From the NCBI GenBank assembly GCA_000242815.2, contig AHHB01000036.1:124001-188000 (forward strand): a DNA stretch of 64,000 nucleotides. The letters are read 5' to 3'. The notes beneath the pieces were generated by a model, which searched no databases, was not told where the DNA came from, and saw nothing but the letters and a program-made list of their open reading frames with translations. Positions 35,468 through 44,932 of this stretch are shown here, in pieces (positions within the stretch are counted from its first letter, which is position 1; each line of letters opens with the position of its first letter). The translations under genes were made by a program, and so were the position numbers. The DNA comes from Janthinobacterium lividum PAMC 25724 (GTDB taxonomy: Bacteria > Pseudomonadota > Gammaproteobacteria > Burkholderiales > Burkholderiaceae_D).

Positions 35468-35496
35468 GCTGATCTCCAAAAAATCAAAAAACACCA

Positions 35497-35513
35497 TAGA
35501 CAAAATTTATCTA
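35497..35513. promoter_or_regulatory. 17-bp inverted repeat upstream of mshA
   Basis: TAGACAAAATTTATCTA has seven of eight matching arm positions around a central base. It lies 30 bases before the mshA ATG, in an AT-rich 58-bp gap. It is a candidate operator, but no clean sigma-70 promoter could be placed with it. Confidence 0.4.
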
Positions 35514-35525
35514 CACAATATCGAA

Positions 35526-36077
35526 CTATTTCAGCCCGCCCGCCTCGCCCATCTGCATCAGTACCACCTGAGGCATCTCAACCGAGATTGAAGGGCTGGC
35601 CGAATTAGGGGGAGCTGGCTGCAAGCTTACCTTGAATTGAAGCAACTCGGAATGGTATCCGCCAAAAGTGTTGCTCCGATTTAATATATATATCAATTCT
35701 GCATTACTTTGATCAAAAAACCAATGACTTTGGGGGAGTTTTGCTATCTCCGGCGTCGCATACTCGCCCAAATAATTGGGCGGCTTTTCAAGCAGCCAAT
35801 CGACGGGATTCTGCCCGACCAGCGCCGGCAACTGGTTTTGCCGGTCAGTTGCATACAGTTGCAGCACTTTCATGCGCAGGCCCGCGCGCAAGGCGACGAT
35901 CGTTTGCTGCACCGCGACCCGCTCCGCCTCCCGCTGAACCAGCGTTAAGCGGCTCAGCAACACGAGCGCCAGCACGGTGATAACGGACACCACGACGGCC
36001 AGCTCAAACAAAGTAAAACCGCGCTGCCTTGCCTTGCCAGCCGCAATACTTTTTTGGGGCGACATGCACGCTCTCAT
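35526..36077 (-). CDS. Prepilin-like protein at the mshF/mshB position
   Basis: This 183-residue protein has the leader RQRGFTLFELAVVVSVITVL, with Phe-Glu at positions +4/+5 as in prepilins. The globular part contains NPVDWLLEKPPNYLGEY and lacks cysteines. Vibrio has mshF and mshB between mshG and mshA; only this one gene is present here. By its size and its leader it resembles MshB-type minor pilins, but MshF is not excluded, so no symbol is assigned. ATGA overlaps the mshG stop; a second ATG is at 36065. Confidence 0.8.
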   Translation of the reverse strand: MRACMSPQKSIAAGKARQRGFTLFELAVVVSVITVLALVLLSRLTLVQREAERVAVQQTIVALRAGLRMKVLQLYATDRQNQLPALVGQNPVDWLLEKPPNYLGEYATPEIAKLPQSHWFFDQSNAELIYILNRSNTFGGYHSELLQFKVSLQPAPPNSASPSISVEMPQVVLMQMGEAGGLK

Positions 36078-37306
36078 TTTTGCAGGGCCACCTTGCCCAG
36101 ATCCCACACTGGCAAGAAGATACCCAGCGCCAGCACCAGCGTCATGGCACCAAGGAAGGCGATCAGGATGGGTTCGATCTGCGCAGACAGTGTCTTCAAT
36201 TCGTAATCGACTTCGCGCTCGTACATCTGGGCGATTTCATTCATCAAATCATCGAGTGAACCGGACTCTTCGCCGACGGCGATCATTTGCAGCACCACCG
36301 GCGTGAAGACGCCCGCCGTCACCGAAGTGCGCAAGATGCTGTCGCCGCGCTCGACGCCGTCGCGCATCTGTTCGACCCGGGCGCACAGATAGGCGTTATC
36401 GACCGTTTGCGATACCACCGTCAGCGCCTGCACGATGGGCACGCCGCTGGTGCTGGACAAGGCGAAGCTGCGCGCGAAACGCGCCATGGTGCCTTTCAGG
36501 ATGATCTTGCCGGCGATGGGGAAGCGCAACTTGTAGCGATCCCAGGTGTAGCGGCCGGGAATGGTGCGCAACCAGGCCCGGAAAGCGGTTATCGAGGCAA
36601 TAGTCACTACCAGCAGCAAGGGCCAGTAATTGACCATGAAGGCCGACGTGCCGATCAGGATGCGGGTCATCAAAGGCAGTTCGGCGTTGAAGCTGGCGAA
36701 CACTTTCACGAATTGGGGAATCACGAACATGTTGACGATGACCATGGCGATAAGCATGGCCACGATCACGAAAGTGGGATAGCGCGTCGCCGTCTTCACG
36801 CGCGCGCGCATGTCGCGGTCAAATTCCAGGTGATCGAACAGGCGCAGGAACACTTCATCGAGGCGCCCCGTCATTTCGCCCACACGCACCATCGACAGGT
36901 AAAACGGCGTAAACACGGTGGGGTGGCGCGCCATGGCAGCCGACAGTTCGCGTCCCGCGTCGAGCGACTCGCGCACATCTTTGATGACGCGGCCAAATGC
37001 GGGACTGATGGCCGACTCCTGCAGGCCAGCCAAGCCGCGCATGATAGGCACGCCAGCCTTGAGCAGGGTGTAGAGTTGGCGGCTGAACAATTGCACATCC
37101 ATCGAGCTGACTTTTTTCTCCGTCAGCCTTTGCCACCAGCCGATATCGGCACCGGTGGTGGCGGCTTTTTTGGTCGCCAGGATTTCCACCGGCGTCGCGC
37201 CGGTGGAAAACAATTGGTCGGCCACGGCGCCGCTGTCGGCGCCTTCCATCACGCCGCTCAGCAACTCGCCGCTGGCATTGCGCGCCTTGTAAGCAAAAAA
37301 TGGCAC
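36074..37306 (-). CDS. mshG: MSHA platform protein MshG (GspF/PilC family)
   Basis: MshG is the inner-membrane platform that couples the ATPase to pilin assembly. The 410-residue protein has the family start MPFFAYKARNASGE, two GspF domains (about 70-195 and 275-395), and three membrane helices, for example FVIVAMLIAMVIVNMFVIPQFV and AFLGAMTLVLALGIFLPV. It begins 1 base after mshE and overlaps the next gene. Confidence 0.94.
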   Translation of the reverse strand: MPFFAYKARNASGELLSGVMEGADSGAVADQLFSTGATPVEILATKKAATTGADIGWWQRLTEKKVSSMDVQLFSRQLYTLLKAGVPIMRGLAGLQESAISPAFGRVIKDVRESLDAGRELSAAMARHPTVFTPFYLSMVRVGEMTGRLDEVFLRLFDHLEFDRDMRARVKTATRYPTFVIVAMLIAMVIVNMFVIPQFVKVFASFNAELPLMTRILIGTSAFMVNYWPLLLVVTIASITAFRAWLRTIPGRYTWDRYKLRFPIAGKIILKGTMARFARSFALSSTSGVPIVQALTVVSQTVDNAYLCARVEQMRDGVERGDSILRTSVTAGVFTPVVLQMIAVGEESGSLDDLMNEIAQMYEREVDYELKTLSAQIEPILIAFLGAMTLVLALGIFLPVWDLGKVALQK

Positions 37307-37307
37307 G

Positions 37308-39011
37308 TCAATCCTCGCTCTGGTTGCTGATGCGCATCGCTTCCATCACCGTCGTGCGGCCCTGCACTACCAGCTGCACGGCGTGGCGGCGCAGCGTCTC
37401 GCCCGCCATTTGCTCCTTCGCCACCTTCATGAAGTGGGAAGGATCGGCATGGTTGGCGGCATCGGCCACGGCGCGCGTGATTTCCAGCAATTCGTACACG
37501 CCCGTGCGGCCCCGGTAACCCATGCCGTTGCAATGCGAGCAACCCTTGCCGTGAAAATACTGATTGCGCTCGACCAGCTCGCCCAGTTCCAGGCGCAGCC
37601 ATTCGTATTCGTTGGGCGTGGGCACGTAGGGCGTGCTGCAACTTTCACAGATCACGCGCACCAGGCGCTGCGCCAGCACCGCTTGCAGCGAGCTACCCAC
37701 CATATAGCGCGGCACGCCCATGTCCATCAGGCGCAGCGGCGTGCTGATGGCGTCGTTCGTGTGCAGCGTCGACAACACCAAATGGCCCGTCATGGCAGCA
37801 CGCAAGCCGATTTGCGCCGTTTCCTGGTCGCGCATCTCGCCCACGAGCACGATGTCGGGATCTTGCCGCAGGGCCGAGCGCAGCACGCGGGCAAAGTTCA
37901 GCTCGATCTTCTCGTTCACTTGTACCTGGTTAATACCGGGCAAGCGGTACTCGACGGGATCTTCCACCGTGATGAGCTTTTTTTCCACCGAATTGAGTTC
38001 GGCCAGGGCGCAGTACAAGGTCGTCGTCTTGCCACTACCGGTTGGTCCCGTCACCAGCACCAGGCCGTTCGGGCGGCTCACCATGGCGCGGAACTGTTGC
38101 ACCAGCTTGGGCGGCATGCCGATGGCGTCAAGGCGCAAGGTCGTGCCGCCCTGATTCAAGAGCCGCATCACCACCGATTCGCCGTATTGCGTCGGCATGG
38201 TGGAAATACGCACGTCGATGCGCTGGTTTTTCACGCGGATGGCGAAACGACCGTCCTGCGGCAGGCGCTTCTCGGAAATGTCCAGGTCGGACATCAGTTT
38301 CAGGCGCAGCGCCAGCGAACTGGCGATCTTGCTGTCCGCTTCCGTCTGCAGGTGCAGCACGCCGTCGATGCGGAAGCGGATCTGCAACCGGCCTTCCTGC
38401 GGTTCGATGTGGATGTCCGAGGCGCGCACCTGGGTGGCATCTTCGAACACCGATTGCAGCAGCTTGACGATGGGCGCCTCTTCCAGGCCCGGATTGGCGG
38501 CCAGGGCACCGAAGTCGACCGACACGTCGCCCAGGTCCTGCTCCAGCTCGCGCGTCAGGCTGGAAATATCTTCCGTGCGACGATAGATGCGGTCGATGGC
38601 GGCCAGCACCTCCGTTTCATTGACGACGGCCAGCTCGATATGGCGCTTGACCAGGCGCGCGATCTCATCGTACGCGAACAGGTCGGTGGGGTCCGACATG
38701 CCGACCAGCAAACCCTCACGCCGGTCTTCCAGCACCAGCGCGCGGAAACGCCGCGCCTGGGTTTCCGGTAGCAGCCGCACCAGTTCGGGACTGATGTTAA
38801 AAAACTTCAGATTGATGTAGGGAATATCAAGCTGGCGCGCCAGGGCGCCGGAAATTTGCTCTTCCGTAACGAAGCCGTGCTCGACAAAAACGCGGCCCAG
38901 CTTGCGCCCCGAACGCTTCTGTTCCGTCAAGGCCTGGCCCAACTGTTCTTCCGTCAGCAACTTCTGCTGCACCAAAATTTCACCGAGCCGGACTTTCTCT
39001 GGCCTTGCCAT
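37308..39011 (-). CDS. mshE: MSHA extension ATPase MshE (GspE/PilB family) with c-di-GMP-binding N-terminus
   Basis: MshE powers pilus extension. Residues 8-31 and 37-60 form two tandem 24-residue MshEN motifs (start RLGEIL, then KLGRVF) joined by a five-residue spacer; this is the published c-di-GMP-binding signature of MshE-type ATPases. Then come the GspE N2 domain, Walker A GPTGSGKTTTLY, Asp box, Walker B LVGEMRDQETA and a CxxC-CxxC zinc site. The length is 567. GAGGAG precedes the ATG. The 208-bp gap to the divergent ABC ATPase gene must hold the locus promoter; a TAAAAT lies at about 39065-39070, without a clear -35. Confidence 0.95.
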   Translation of the reverse strand: MARPEKVRLGEILVQQKLLTEEQLGQALTEQKRSGRKLGRVFVEHGFVTEEQISGALARQLDIPYINLKFFNISPELVRLLPETQARRFRALVLEDRREGLLVGMSDPTDLFAYDEIARLVKRHIELAVVNETEVLAAIDRIYRRTEDISSLTRELEQDLGDVSVDFGALAANPGLEEAPIVKLLQSVFEDATQVRASDIHIEPQEGRLQIRFRIDGVLHLQTEADSKIASSLALRLKLMSDLDISEKRLPQDGRFAIRVKNQRIDVRISTMPTQYGESVVMRLLNQGGTTLRLDAIGMPPKLVQQFRAMVSRPNGLVLVTGPTGSGKTTTLYCALAELNSVEKKLITVEDPVEYRLPGINQVQVNEKIELNFARVLRSALRQDPDIVLVGEMRDQETAQIGLRAAMTGHLVLSTLHTNDAISTPLRLMDMGVPRYMVGSSLQAVLAQRLVRVICESCSTPYVPTPNEYEWLRLELGELVERNQYFHGKGCSHCNGMGYRGRTGVYELLEITRAVADAANHADPSHFMKVAKEQMAGETLRRHAVQLVVQGRTTVMEAMRISNQSED

Positions 39012-39219
39012 GCTTACTCCTCGACAAATTCTTCAGACGATGCACGCCAGCGGCGCGTACGGGTATTTTATTCCAGAACCTGTTGTTTCTTACAGAAAAT
39101 ACATTGCGCAGCTTGATTTTCGCGCATTTCAGCACGCTGCAAGGAAACACTTGCCGCCCACCCGTCGCCGTGGCAATAATGCTGGTCGTACGTCGTCTTG
39201 CCTGCCACCTATTGACCCT

Positions 39220-39948
39220 ATGAACGCCTGCGCCATCGAGTTTAACAATGTGCATCTGCAACTGGCCGGTAGTGCCGTGCTGCGCGGCGTCGACCTGCAG
39301 GTACGCGCGGGGGAACTGTTCGGCCTGGTCGGCGTCAATGGCGCTGGCAAGACTAGCGTGCTCAAATGCCTGCTGGACTTTTGCACGCCCGAACGGGGCG
39401 ACATCGCCATTTTCGGCCAGCCGCACCGGCATGGCGCGGCGCGCCAACCGCTGTCTTTTCTGCCGGAACGTTTCCAGGCGCCCCACTACCTGACGGGCGG
39501 CGACTTCCTCGCTTATTTGACGCGCCTGCACAAGGCGCGCCCTGATGCGCAAGCCGTGCAACACATCCTGAGCGCGCTGGACTTGGCGCCGGAGGCCTTG
39601 CGCCGCCCCGCGCGCGAGTATTCGAAAGGCATGATGCAAAAACTCGGACTGGCCGCTTGCTTGCTGTCGGGCAAGCAGCAACTGCTGCTGGACGAGCCGA
39701 TGAGCGGACTCGACCCGAAAGCGCGCGCACAGTTCAAACAAGTACTACGGCAAGCACGCGCGCAAGGCCGCGGCGCCTTGCTCACGTCGCATGCGCTGGC
39801 CGACGTGGAAGAGTTGTGCGACCGCATGGCCATCTTGCATCGGGGCCGCATCGTGTTTGCCGGCACGCCCGCCGAATGTCGCGCGCGCCATGGCGGCGCG
39901 GCGGACGCCAGCCTGGAGCAGGCTTTCCTCAATTGCATCGCAGCATGA
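39220..39948 (+). CDS. ABC transporter ATP-binding protein of the ABC-2/NatA type
   Basis: A 242-residue nucleotide-binding subunit with Walker A GVNGAGKTS, signature YSKGMMQKL, Walker B QLLLDEPMSGLD and the switch histidine in LLTSHALADVEELCD. It is the first gene of the plus-strand cluster, and its permease partner appears to be 51981-52760, twelve kilobases downstream in the same unit. The ATG at 39220 was chosen because the domain starts at once (AIEFNNVHLQL). The upstream ribosome site is weak. Its stop overlaps the next start (ATGA). Confidence 0.9.
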   Translation: MNACAIEFNNVHLQLAGSAVLRGVDLQVRAGELFGLVGVNGAGKTSVLKCLLDFCTPERGDIAIFGQPHRHGAARQPLSFLPERFQAPHYLTGGDFLAYLTRLHKARPDAQAVQHILSALDLAPEALRRPAREYSKGMMQKLGLAACLLSGKQQLLLDEPMSGLDPKARAQFKQVLRQARAQGRGALLTSHALADVEELCDRMAILHRGRIVFAGTPAECRARHGGAADASLEQAFLNCIAA

Positions 39949-41399
39949 ACAACGACCCGCACGCTACACGCCAGAGGCCGCCCGACCGGCATTACGCGCC
40001 CTCCCCGCACGGCATGTATCTGCGCCATTTCGGCTTGCGCACGGCCCCCTTCGGCATCACGCCAGACCCGGCCTTCTTTTACCCTGGCAATACGCGCGGC
40101 GAACTGCTGGCGGCGCTGCTGTACGCCGTCACACAAGGCGAAGGCATCATCAAGCTGACGGGCGAAGTGGGCAGCGGCAAGACCATGCTGTGCCGTATGC
40201 TGGCCGAACGCCTGCCGCCCCAGATTGACGTGGTGTACCTGCTCAACCCCCGCCTGGAACCGGATGAAGTCTTGCACGCCATCGCCGCCGAGCTGGGCCT
40301 GACACTCGATGGTTGCCGCGCCGACACCGTGCTGCGCGCCCTGCATGGCGAGCTGATCGCCCGACATGCGGCCGGGCGCCAGGTGCTGCTGCTGGCTGAA
40401 GAAGCCCAAGCCATGCCGGGTGCGACCCTGGAAGCGCTGCGCCTGCTGACGAATCTGGAAACGGCCAGTCACAAACTGCTGCAAATCGTCCTGTTTGGCC
40501 AGCCGGAATTGCAGCTTACCCTGGACTTGCCACAGTTCCGCCAGCTCAAGGAGCGCATCACCCATAGTTTTACCGTGCCGTGCTTGCCGCCGGCATTGCT
40601 GAACGACTATCTGACGTGTCGCCTGGCCGCCGCCGGCCGCACAACACCGCTGGTTTTTACGCCGGCCGCACTGCGCCGCTTGGCGCGTGCTGCGCAGGGC
40701 ATCGTGCGCAGGATCAATATCCTGGCCGACAAAGCCTTGCTGGCGGCATTTGCCGACGATGCGCAGCAAGTCAGTGCGCGCCATGTGCGCCTGGCCATCG
40801 CCGACAGTGCGTTTTACCGCGCGCCATGGCACGCAGGCAAGCTGCTGGCGGGCGCCTTGTGCGCGTTGATGCTGTTGCTGGCCGCTGCGCTGCTGTGGCA
40901 ATGGCTGATGCCGGGCCACAAGTCGGGCATGGCGACGGGCATGGCGGCGCCCGCCACGTTCCCGGCAGCACGCTCGCACGCCGCCCCGCCTGCGCCGCCT
41001 GCGCTGCTCGACAGCAAGCTGGCCGAATCGCGCGACTGGCTGGCACAGCAAGGATCGCAGCAACTGGTCCTGCACATTGCCAGCCTGCCTGCCAGCGAGA
41101 CGACCGCGGCAGAAACTTTTTTGCAGCAGGCGCAACAAGCCATCGGCCTGCACAACGTGCACGTCTTTCGTCTGCCTGGTACAGTGTCCGCAAGCAAGTC
41201 GCGACAACAGGCACCCGCCAGCGCCGCCGCGCGCCTGGCCATCGTCTATGGCAGCTTTGCCGACCAGGCCAGCGCCGAAGCCGTCTGGGCGAGAATAGCC
41301 CCCGCATCGTCGCAGAAAATATTTCTTAGCAGCATAGATAGTATCCGCACAGAAATTAATGCCACCGCCCCGGCACAGGCGGGGCGTGGCGCACCCTGA
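39945..41399 (+). CDS. ExeA/MshM-like AAA ATPase with membrane helix and SPOR-like C-terminus
   Basis: The 484-residue protein starts with the same signature as MshM after a 23-residue extension (MYLRHFGLRTAPFGITPD). It has Walker A TGEVGSGKTM and Walker B LLLAEEAQAMP, an Ala in place of the usual Asp. A helix at ~300-325 (LLAGALCALMLLLAAALLW) is followed by a periplasmic part with LVLHIASL and LAIVYGSFADQASAEAVW, which looks like a SPOR domain that would bind peptidoglycan. It probably helps insert the secretin. MshM lacks this tail. The 5' end overlaps the ABC ATPase gene. Confidence 0.85.
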   Translation: MNNDPHATRQRPPDRHYAPSPHGMYLRHFGLRTAPFGITPDPAFFYPGNTRGELLAALLYAVTQGEGIIKLTGEVGSGKTMLCRMLAERLPPQIDVVYLLNPRLEPDEVLHAIAAELGLTLDGCRADTVLRALHGELIARHAAGRQVLLLAEEAQAMPGATLEALRLLTNLETASHKLLQIVLFGQPELQLTLDLPQFRQLKERITHSFTVPCLPPALLNDYLTCRLAAAGRTTPLVFTPAALRRLARAAQGIVRRINILADKALLAAFADDAQQVSARHVRLAIADSAFYRAPWHAGKLLAGALCALMLLLAAALLWQWLMPGHKSGMATGMAAPATFPAARSHAAPPAPPALLDSKLAESRDWLAQQGSQQLVLHIASLPASETTAAETFLQQAQQAIGLHNVHVFRLPGTVSASKSRQQAPASAAARLAIVYGSFADQASAEAVWARIAPASSQKIFLSSIDSIRTEINATAPAQAGRGAP

Positions 41400-41439
41400 C
41401 TTTATTTCGACATATTCCCCCCCGGGCCTGCACAGCGGA

Positions 41440-41469
41440 TTGCTTTTAGGCGATCATGCTAGTTAAAAT
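41440..41469 (+). promoter_or_regulatory. Predicted promoter before the second secretin gene
   Basis: TTGCTT (41440-41445) and TAAAAT (41464-41469) are 18 bases apart in the 107-bp gap after the ExeA-like gene. The -10 ends 37 bases before the ATG at 41507. It would let the secretin and downstream genes be made independently of the ABC ATPase gene. Confidence 0.5.
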
Positions 41470-41506
41470 TACAAAAGCACAACACGACTCAAAGGGCGAA
41501 CTTTTC

Positions 41507-43467
41507 ATGACTCAACACCCTATTCCTGTGCTGGCCTCTTGGGTCACTCTTGCCTGCAGCGCCATGCTGGCCGGCTGCGCCACGCCTCAAACGCCGCTAT
41601 CGCTGGCCACGTCAATGCCGCGCCCCCTCCTGCTGGCGCCATTCCCGAACCGGTGCAGCAAAGTAGCGCGCTGGCCGCGCCCGTGCCGGCGCCCAAAGTG
41701 GAAACCTATAGCGTCACCGTGCACAAAGTGCCCGTGCAATCGCTGCTGTTTGCGCTGGCGCGCGATGCTGGCATGAACATCGACATCCACCCGCAGATCG
41801 AGGGCAGCGTCACCCTCAATGCACTGAACCAGACCTTGCCGCAACTGCTGTCGCGCATCGGCAAGCAAGTCGATATGCGCTACGAAATCGATGGCAAGAA
41901 TCTGATGGTGCTGCCCGATGCACCGGAGTGGCGCAATTACAAGGTCGATTACGTTAACATCGCGCGCAGCACCAACAGCAGCGTGAATATCGCCACGCAA
42001 ATCTCCACGGCGGGGGGCGGGTCGAACAACGCGAGTAATCCCGTCGGCAGTACGCAAGGCGGCAATGGCAACAACAATTCGACCACCCTGGTAGTGAATC
42101 GTTCGGAAAATAATTTCTGGTACAGCCTCGAAAAGAATATCCGCGACCTGCTGCGCGAAACCACGCTCAATGACGTACAGGTGGACCCGTTGGCACAGCT
42201 GAACCAGCAATTGACGAACGTGCCCAGCCAACAAGGGCAGCAAGGCCAGCCGCAGAACCAGGCCGGCAATTTGCCTGTCACGGGCGCGACCGGCCAATAC
42301 GGCGCGCAGCCGCCGATGCAAGGTGGCGGCCAGAATGGCGGACTGTCGGGGTCTGGGTCTGCGCCGGGCCAGCAGGTGGCCGGCCAGAGCGGCAACCCTG
42401 GACAGGCACTGGACGCGAACGGCATGCCGCTGTTAAAACTGGCCAACAAGGGTAGCCCCTCGTCTGTCGTCGTCAACGTCGAAGGCGGATTGATCGCCGT
42501 GCGGGCGACGGGGCGCCAGCATGAAAAGATCGCGCAATTCCTCGATGCGGTATTGCACAGCGCCAAGCGGCAAGTGCTGATCGAGGCAACCATCATCGAA
42601 GTGCGCCTGAGCAATGAATACCAGCAAGGCATCAACTGGGCGCGCCTGACGGGCAGCCTGAGCCTGACCCAGAAACAAGTCGGTTCTGCGGCCCTCAGCA
42701 GCGGCGTGACACCGGGCGCCACGCCCGGCATCTTCCTGCTCAATTATCTGAAAGACAGTTTTTCCACCACCATCCAACTGCTCGAATCGTTCGGCAAGGT
42801 AAAAGTGCTGTCCAGCCCGAAGATTAGCGTACTCAACAATCAGACCGCCATGCTGAAGGTAGTCGACAACAATGTCTTCTTTACCATCAAGGTGACGCCG
42901 GCCGTGATCAGCTCGACGGGCACCATCAGCACGCCAGCGACCTATGAGTCGAAACTGGAAACGGTGCCCGTCGGCTTCGTCATGAGCGTCACGCCGCAAA
43001 TTTCCGACAGCGATGAAGTGACCTTGAACGTGCGCCCCACCATCACGCGCATCGTTGGCTACGTGCAAGACCCGAATCCGGCCCTGGCCACGGCGAATGT
43101 GCAAAGCCGCGTGCCCGTCATCCAGGCGCGCGAGCTGGAATCGATCATGAAGGTGGGCAATGGCCAGATCGCCGTGATGGGTGGCCTGATGCAAGATTCC
43201 ATCGACAATGCCCGCGATGGCGTGCCGGGCCTGTCCGGCCTGCCTTTGGTGGGTAATTTATTTACCTACCGCAACGAAGCGAGCAGCAAGACGGAGCTGG
43301 TGATTTTCATGCGCCCGGTGGTGGTCAAGGATGCCAGCATCGACGGCGATTACCGCGACTACCGCTACCTGCTGCCCGGCCAGGCGCCGCTCAATACCCA
43401 GCCGTACACGGATGGCCAACCGGCCGCCGGCCAGCCGCAGGCACGCCTGCAGGGAGGCTTCCCATGA
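41507..43467 (+). CDS. Second secretin (MshL/GspD-like), signal peptide and body in different frames
   Basis: A good lipoprotein signal peptide (MTQHPIPVLASWVTLACSAM, lipobox LAGC) starts at 41507 in one frame. The secretin body continues in the other frame from about 41600 (ETYSVTVHKVPVQSLLFALAR), with its secretin core VLSSPKISVLNNQTA and GVPGLSGLPLVGNLF. The switch equals one missing base, perhaps in the CCCCC run near 41622. A Gly/Gln/Asn-rich linker spans ~210-290. If the body used its own start at 41539, the protein would lack any signal peptide, which is unlikely. About 650 residues. Confidence 0.85.
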
Positions 43468-44927
43468 GCTTGCTGATGCAGGCGCTCAAGAAGGCCGAGC
43501 GCGCCAAACAGAACAGCCTTTCCGACGAAGAACTGGAAAAGCCGTCCGAGGCCTACGACCAGGTACTGGAGCTGGCACCGGCCGATGCCGTGGCACCGCG
43601 TGCCATGCCGGCCGCGCCACCCGTGCAAATGGCCAGCACGCTGAGCCTGGAAGCGCTGCCGGAGTCACCCGCGCCGCCGCCCCAGCCCAGCAGTACCCAG
43701 CCGGCTAGTGCCCAGCCGGCTTCGCCGCCAGACCCGCAAGCGGGCGCGCAAGCCGGTGCGCAGCAGTCGACTCGCCCCGAACCACCGCCCGCCCGGCCAC
43801 GCGCCAGCCGCAGCAATACGCCGCCGAAAGGTCCCACCGGGCCCATCAGCGTCGATCCGGCCACCGTGCGCCTGGCCATCCTGCTGGCGATGCTGCTGCT
43901 GGTGGCCGGTTCCATGGCGTATTGGTACTGGCGCGCCAGCACCAACCCAGGCGCGGGCGCCAACTTGCCCGGCGTACCCATGCCGCTGACGGACGCCCCG
44001 GGTGCGTCCGGTGTTGCCGGCCCCATCGTGGTGCTGCCGGCAACACCGGCCGCGCCACCCGATACGCAGCCCTCGGGCGCAACCTTGGCACCGGACTACC
44101 CGCGCGATGCGCGCCAGGCAGCCGGTGCGGCTGAGCAACAGGCGATGAACCAGCAAGCCATGATACAAGCGGCGGCGCAGGCGGCAGTGGCGGCGCAACT
44201 GGCACGCACGGCGCCGCCCGCCCCACCGAGCCTGCCGCCCGTGGCTGCGCCCGACAACAGCCAGATCCAGGTACAGCGCAGCGTTGCTGCGCCGCATATC
44301 AACCCCGGCGTGCAGCAAGCCTACCTCGCCTTCAACGGCGGCCAACTGGGTCTTGCTCGTCAGCAATATGAAACAGTGCTGCGGCAAGATGCCAACAACC
44401 GCGACGCGCTGCTCGGGCTGGCGGCAGTCGCCCTGCGCGAGAACCAGGGCGCACAAGCGGCGTCGCTGTACCTGCGTTTGCTGGAAATCAATCCCGACGA
44501 TGGCGAAGCGCTGGCCGGCCTGATCGGCCTGCGCCAGGGCGACGTGGTGCAGAGCGAGGCAAAGTTGAAAGCCATCCTGGCGCGCAGCCCCGACAGCGCT
44601 CCCGTGCTGTTTGCACTCGGCAATGTGTACGCAAAGCAACGCCGCTGGTATGAAGCGCAGCAACAATTTTTCCGCGCCTATGGCGCCGCGCCCGGCAATC
44701 CCGACTATGCTTTCAACCTGGCCGTGGGCCTGGACCGGCTGAACCAGCCCAGGCTGGCCGCCACGTATTACCAGCGCGCACTGGACCTGGCGCAAGCCAC
44801 GCCCGCCGCGTTCGACCGGACCGTGCTGCAGGCGCGCCTGCGCGACTTGGCTGGCGCCACGCCAGCGGCGGGCGCTAACGCGGCAAACCAGGCAGACCCG
44901 GCCATCATTATTACCCGTCAAGAATAA
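43464..44927 (+). CDS. MshN-like TPR protein
   Basis: The 487-residue protein begins MSLLMQALKKAERAK, the same type of N-terminus as MshN and related GspB-type proteins. It has a Pro/Ala/Gln-rich cytoplasmic stretch, a helix at about 138-157 (LAILLAMLLLVAGSMAYWYW), another Pro/Ala-rich linker, and a periplasmic TPR domain of about five repeats (e.g. ARQQYETVLRQDANNRDALL, AASLYLRLLEINPDDGEALA). ATGA overlaps the secretin stop. It is likely to assist secretin or peptidoglycan passage. Confidence 0.87.
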   Translation: MSLLMQALKKAERAKQNSLSDEELEKPSEAYDQVLELAPADAVAPRAMPAAPPVQMASTLSLEALPESPAPPPQPSSTQPASAQPASPPDPQAGAQAGAQQSTRPEPPPARPRASRSNTPPKGPTGPISVDPATVRLAILLAMLLLVAGSMAYWYWRASTNPGAGANLPGVPMPLTDAPGASGVAGPIVVLPATPAAPPDTQPSGATLAPDYPRDARQAAGAAEQQAMNQQAMIQAAAQAAVAAQLARTAPPAPPSLPPVAAPDNSQIQVQRSVAAPHINPGVQQAYLAFNGGQLGLARQQYETVLRQDANNRDALLGLAAVALRENQGAQAASLYLRLLEINPDDGEALAGLIGLRQGDVVQSEAKLKAILARSPDSAPVLFALGNVYAKQRRWYEAQQQFFRAYGAAPGNPDYAFNLAVGLDRLNQPRLAATYYQRALDLAQATPAAFDRTVLQARLRDLAGATPAAGANAANQADPAIIITRQE

Positions 44928-44932
44928 GCGAC

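Noticed and set aside
39513..41207. 564-residue minus-strand frame
   Set aside because: It lies opposite the ABC ATPase and ExeA-like genes, both of which have nucleotide-binding motifs.
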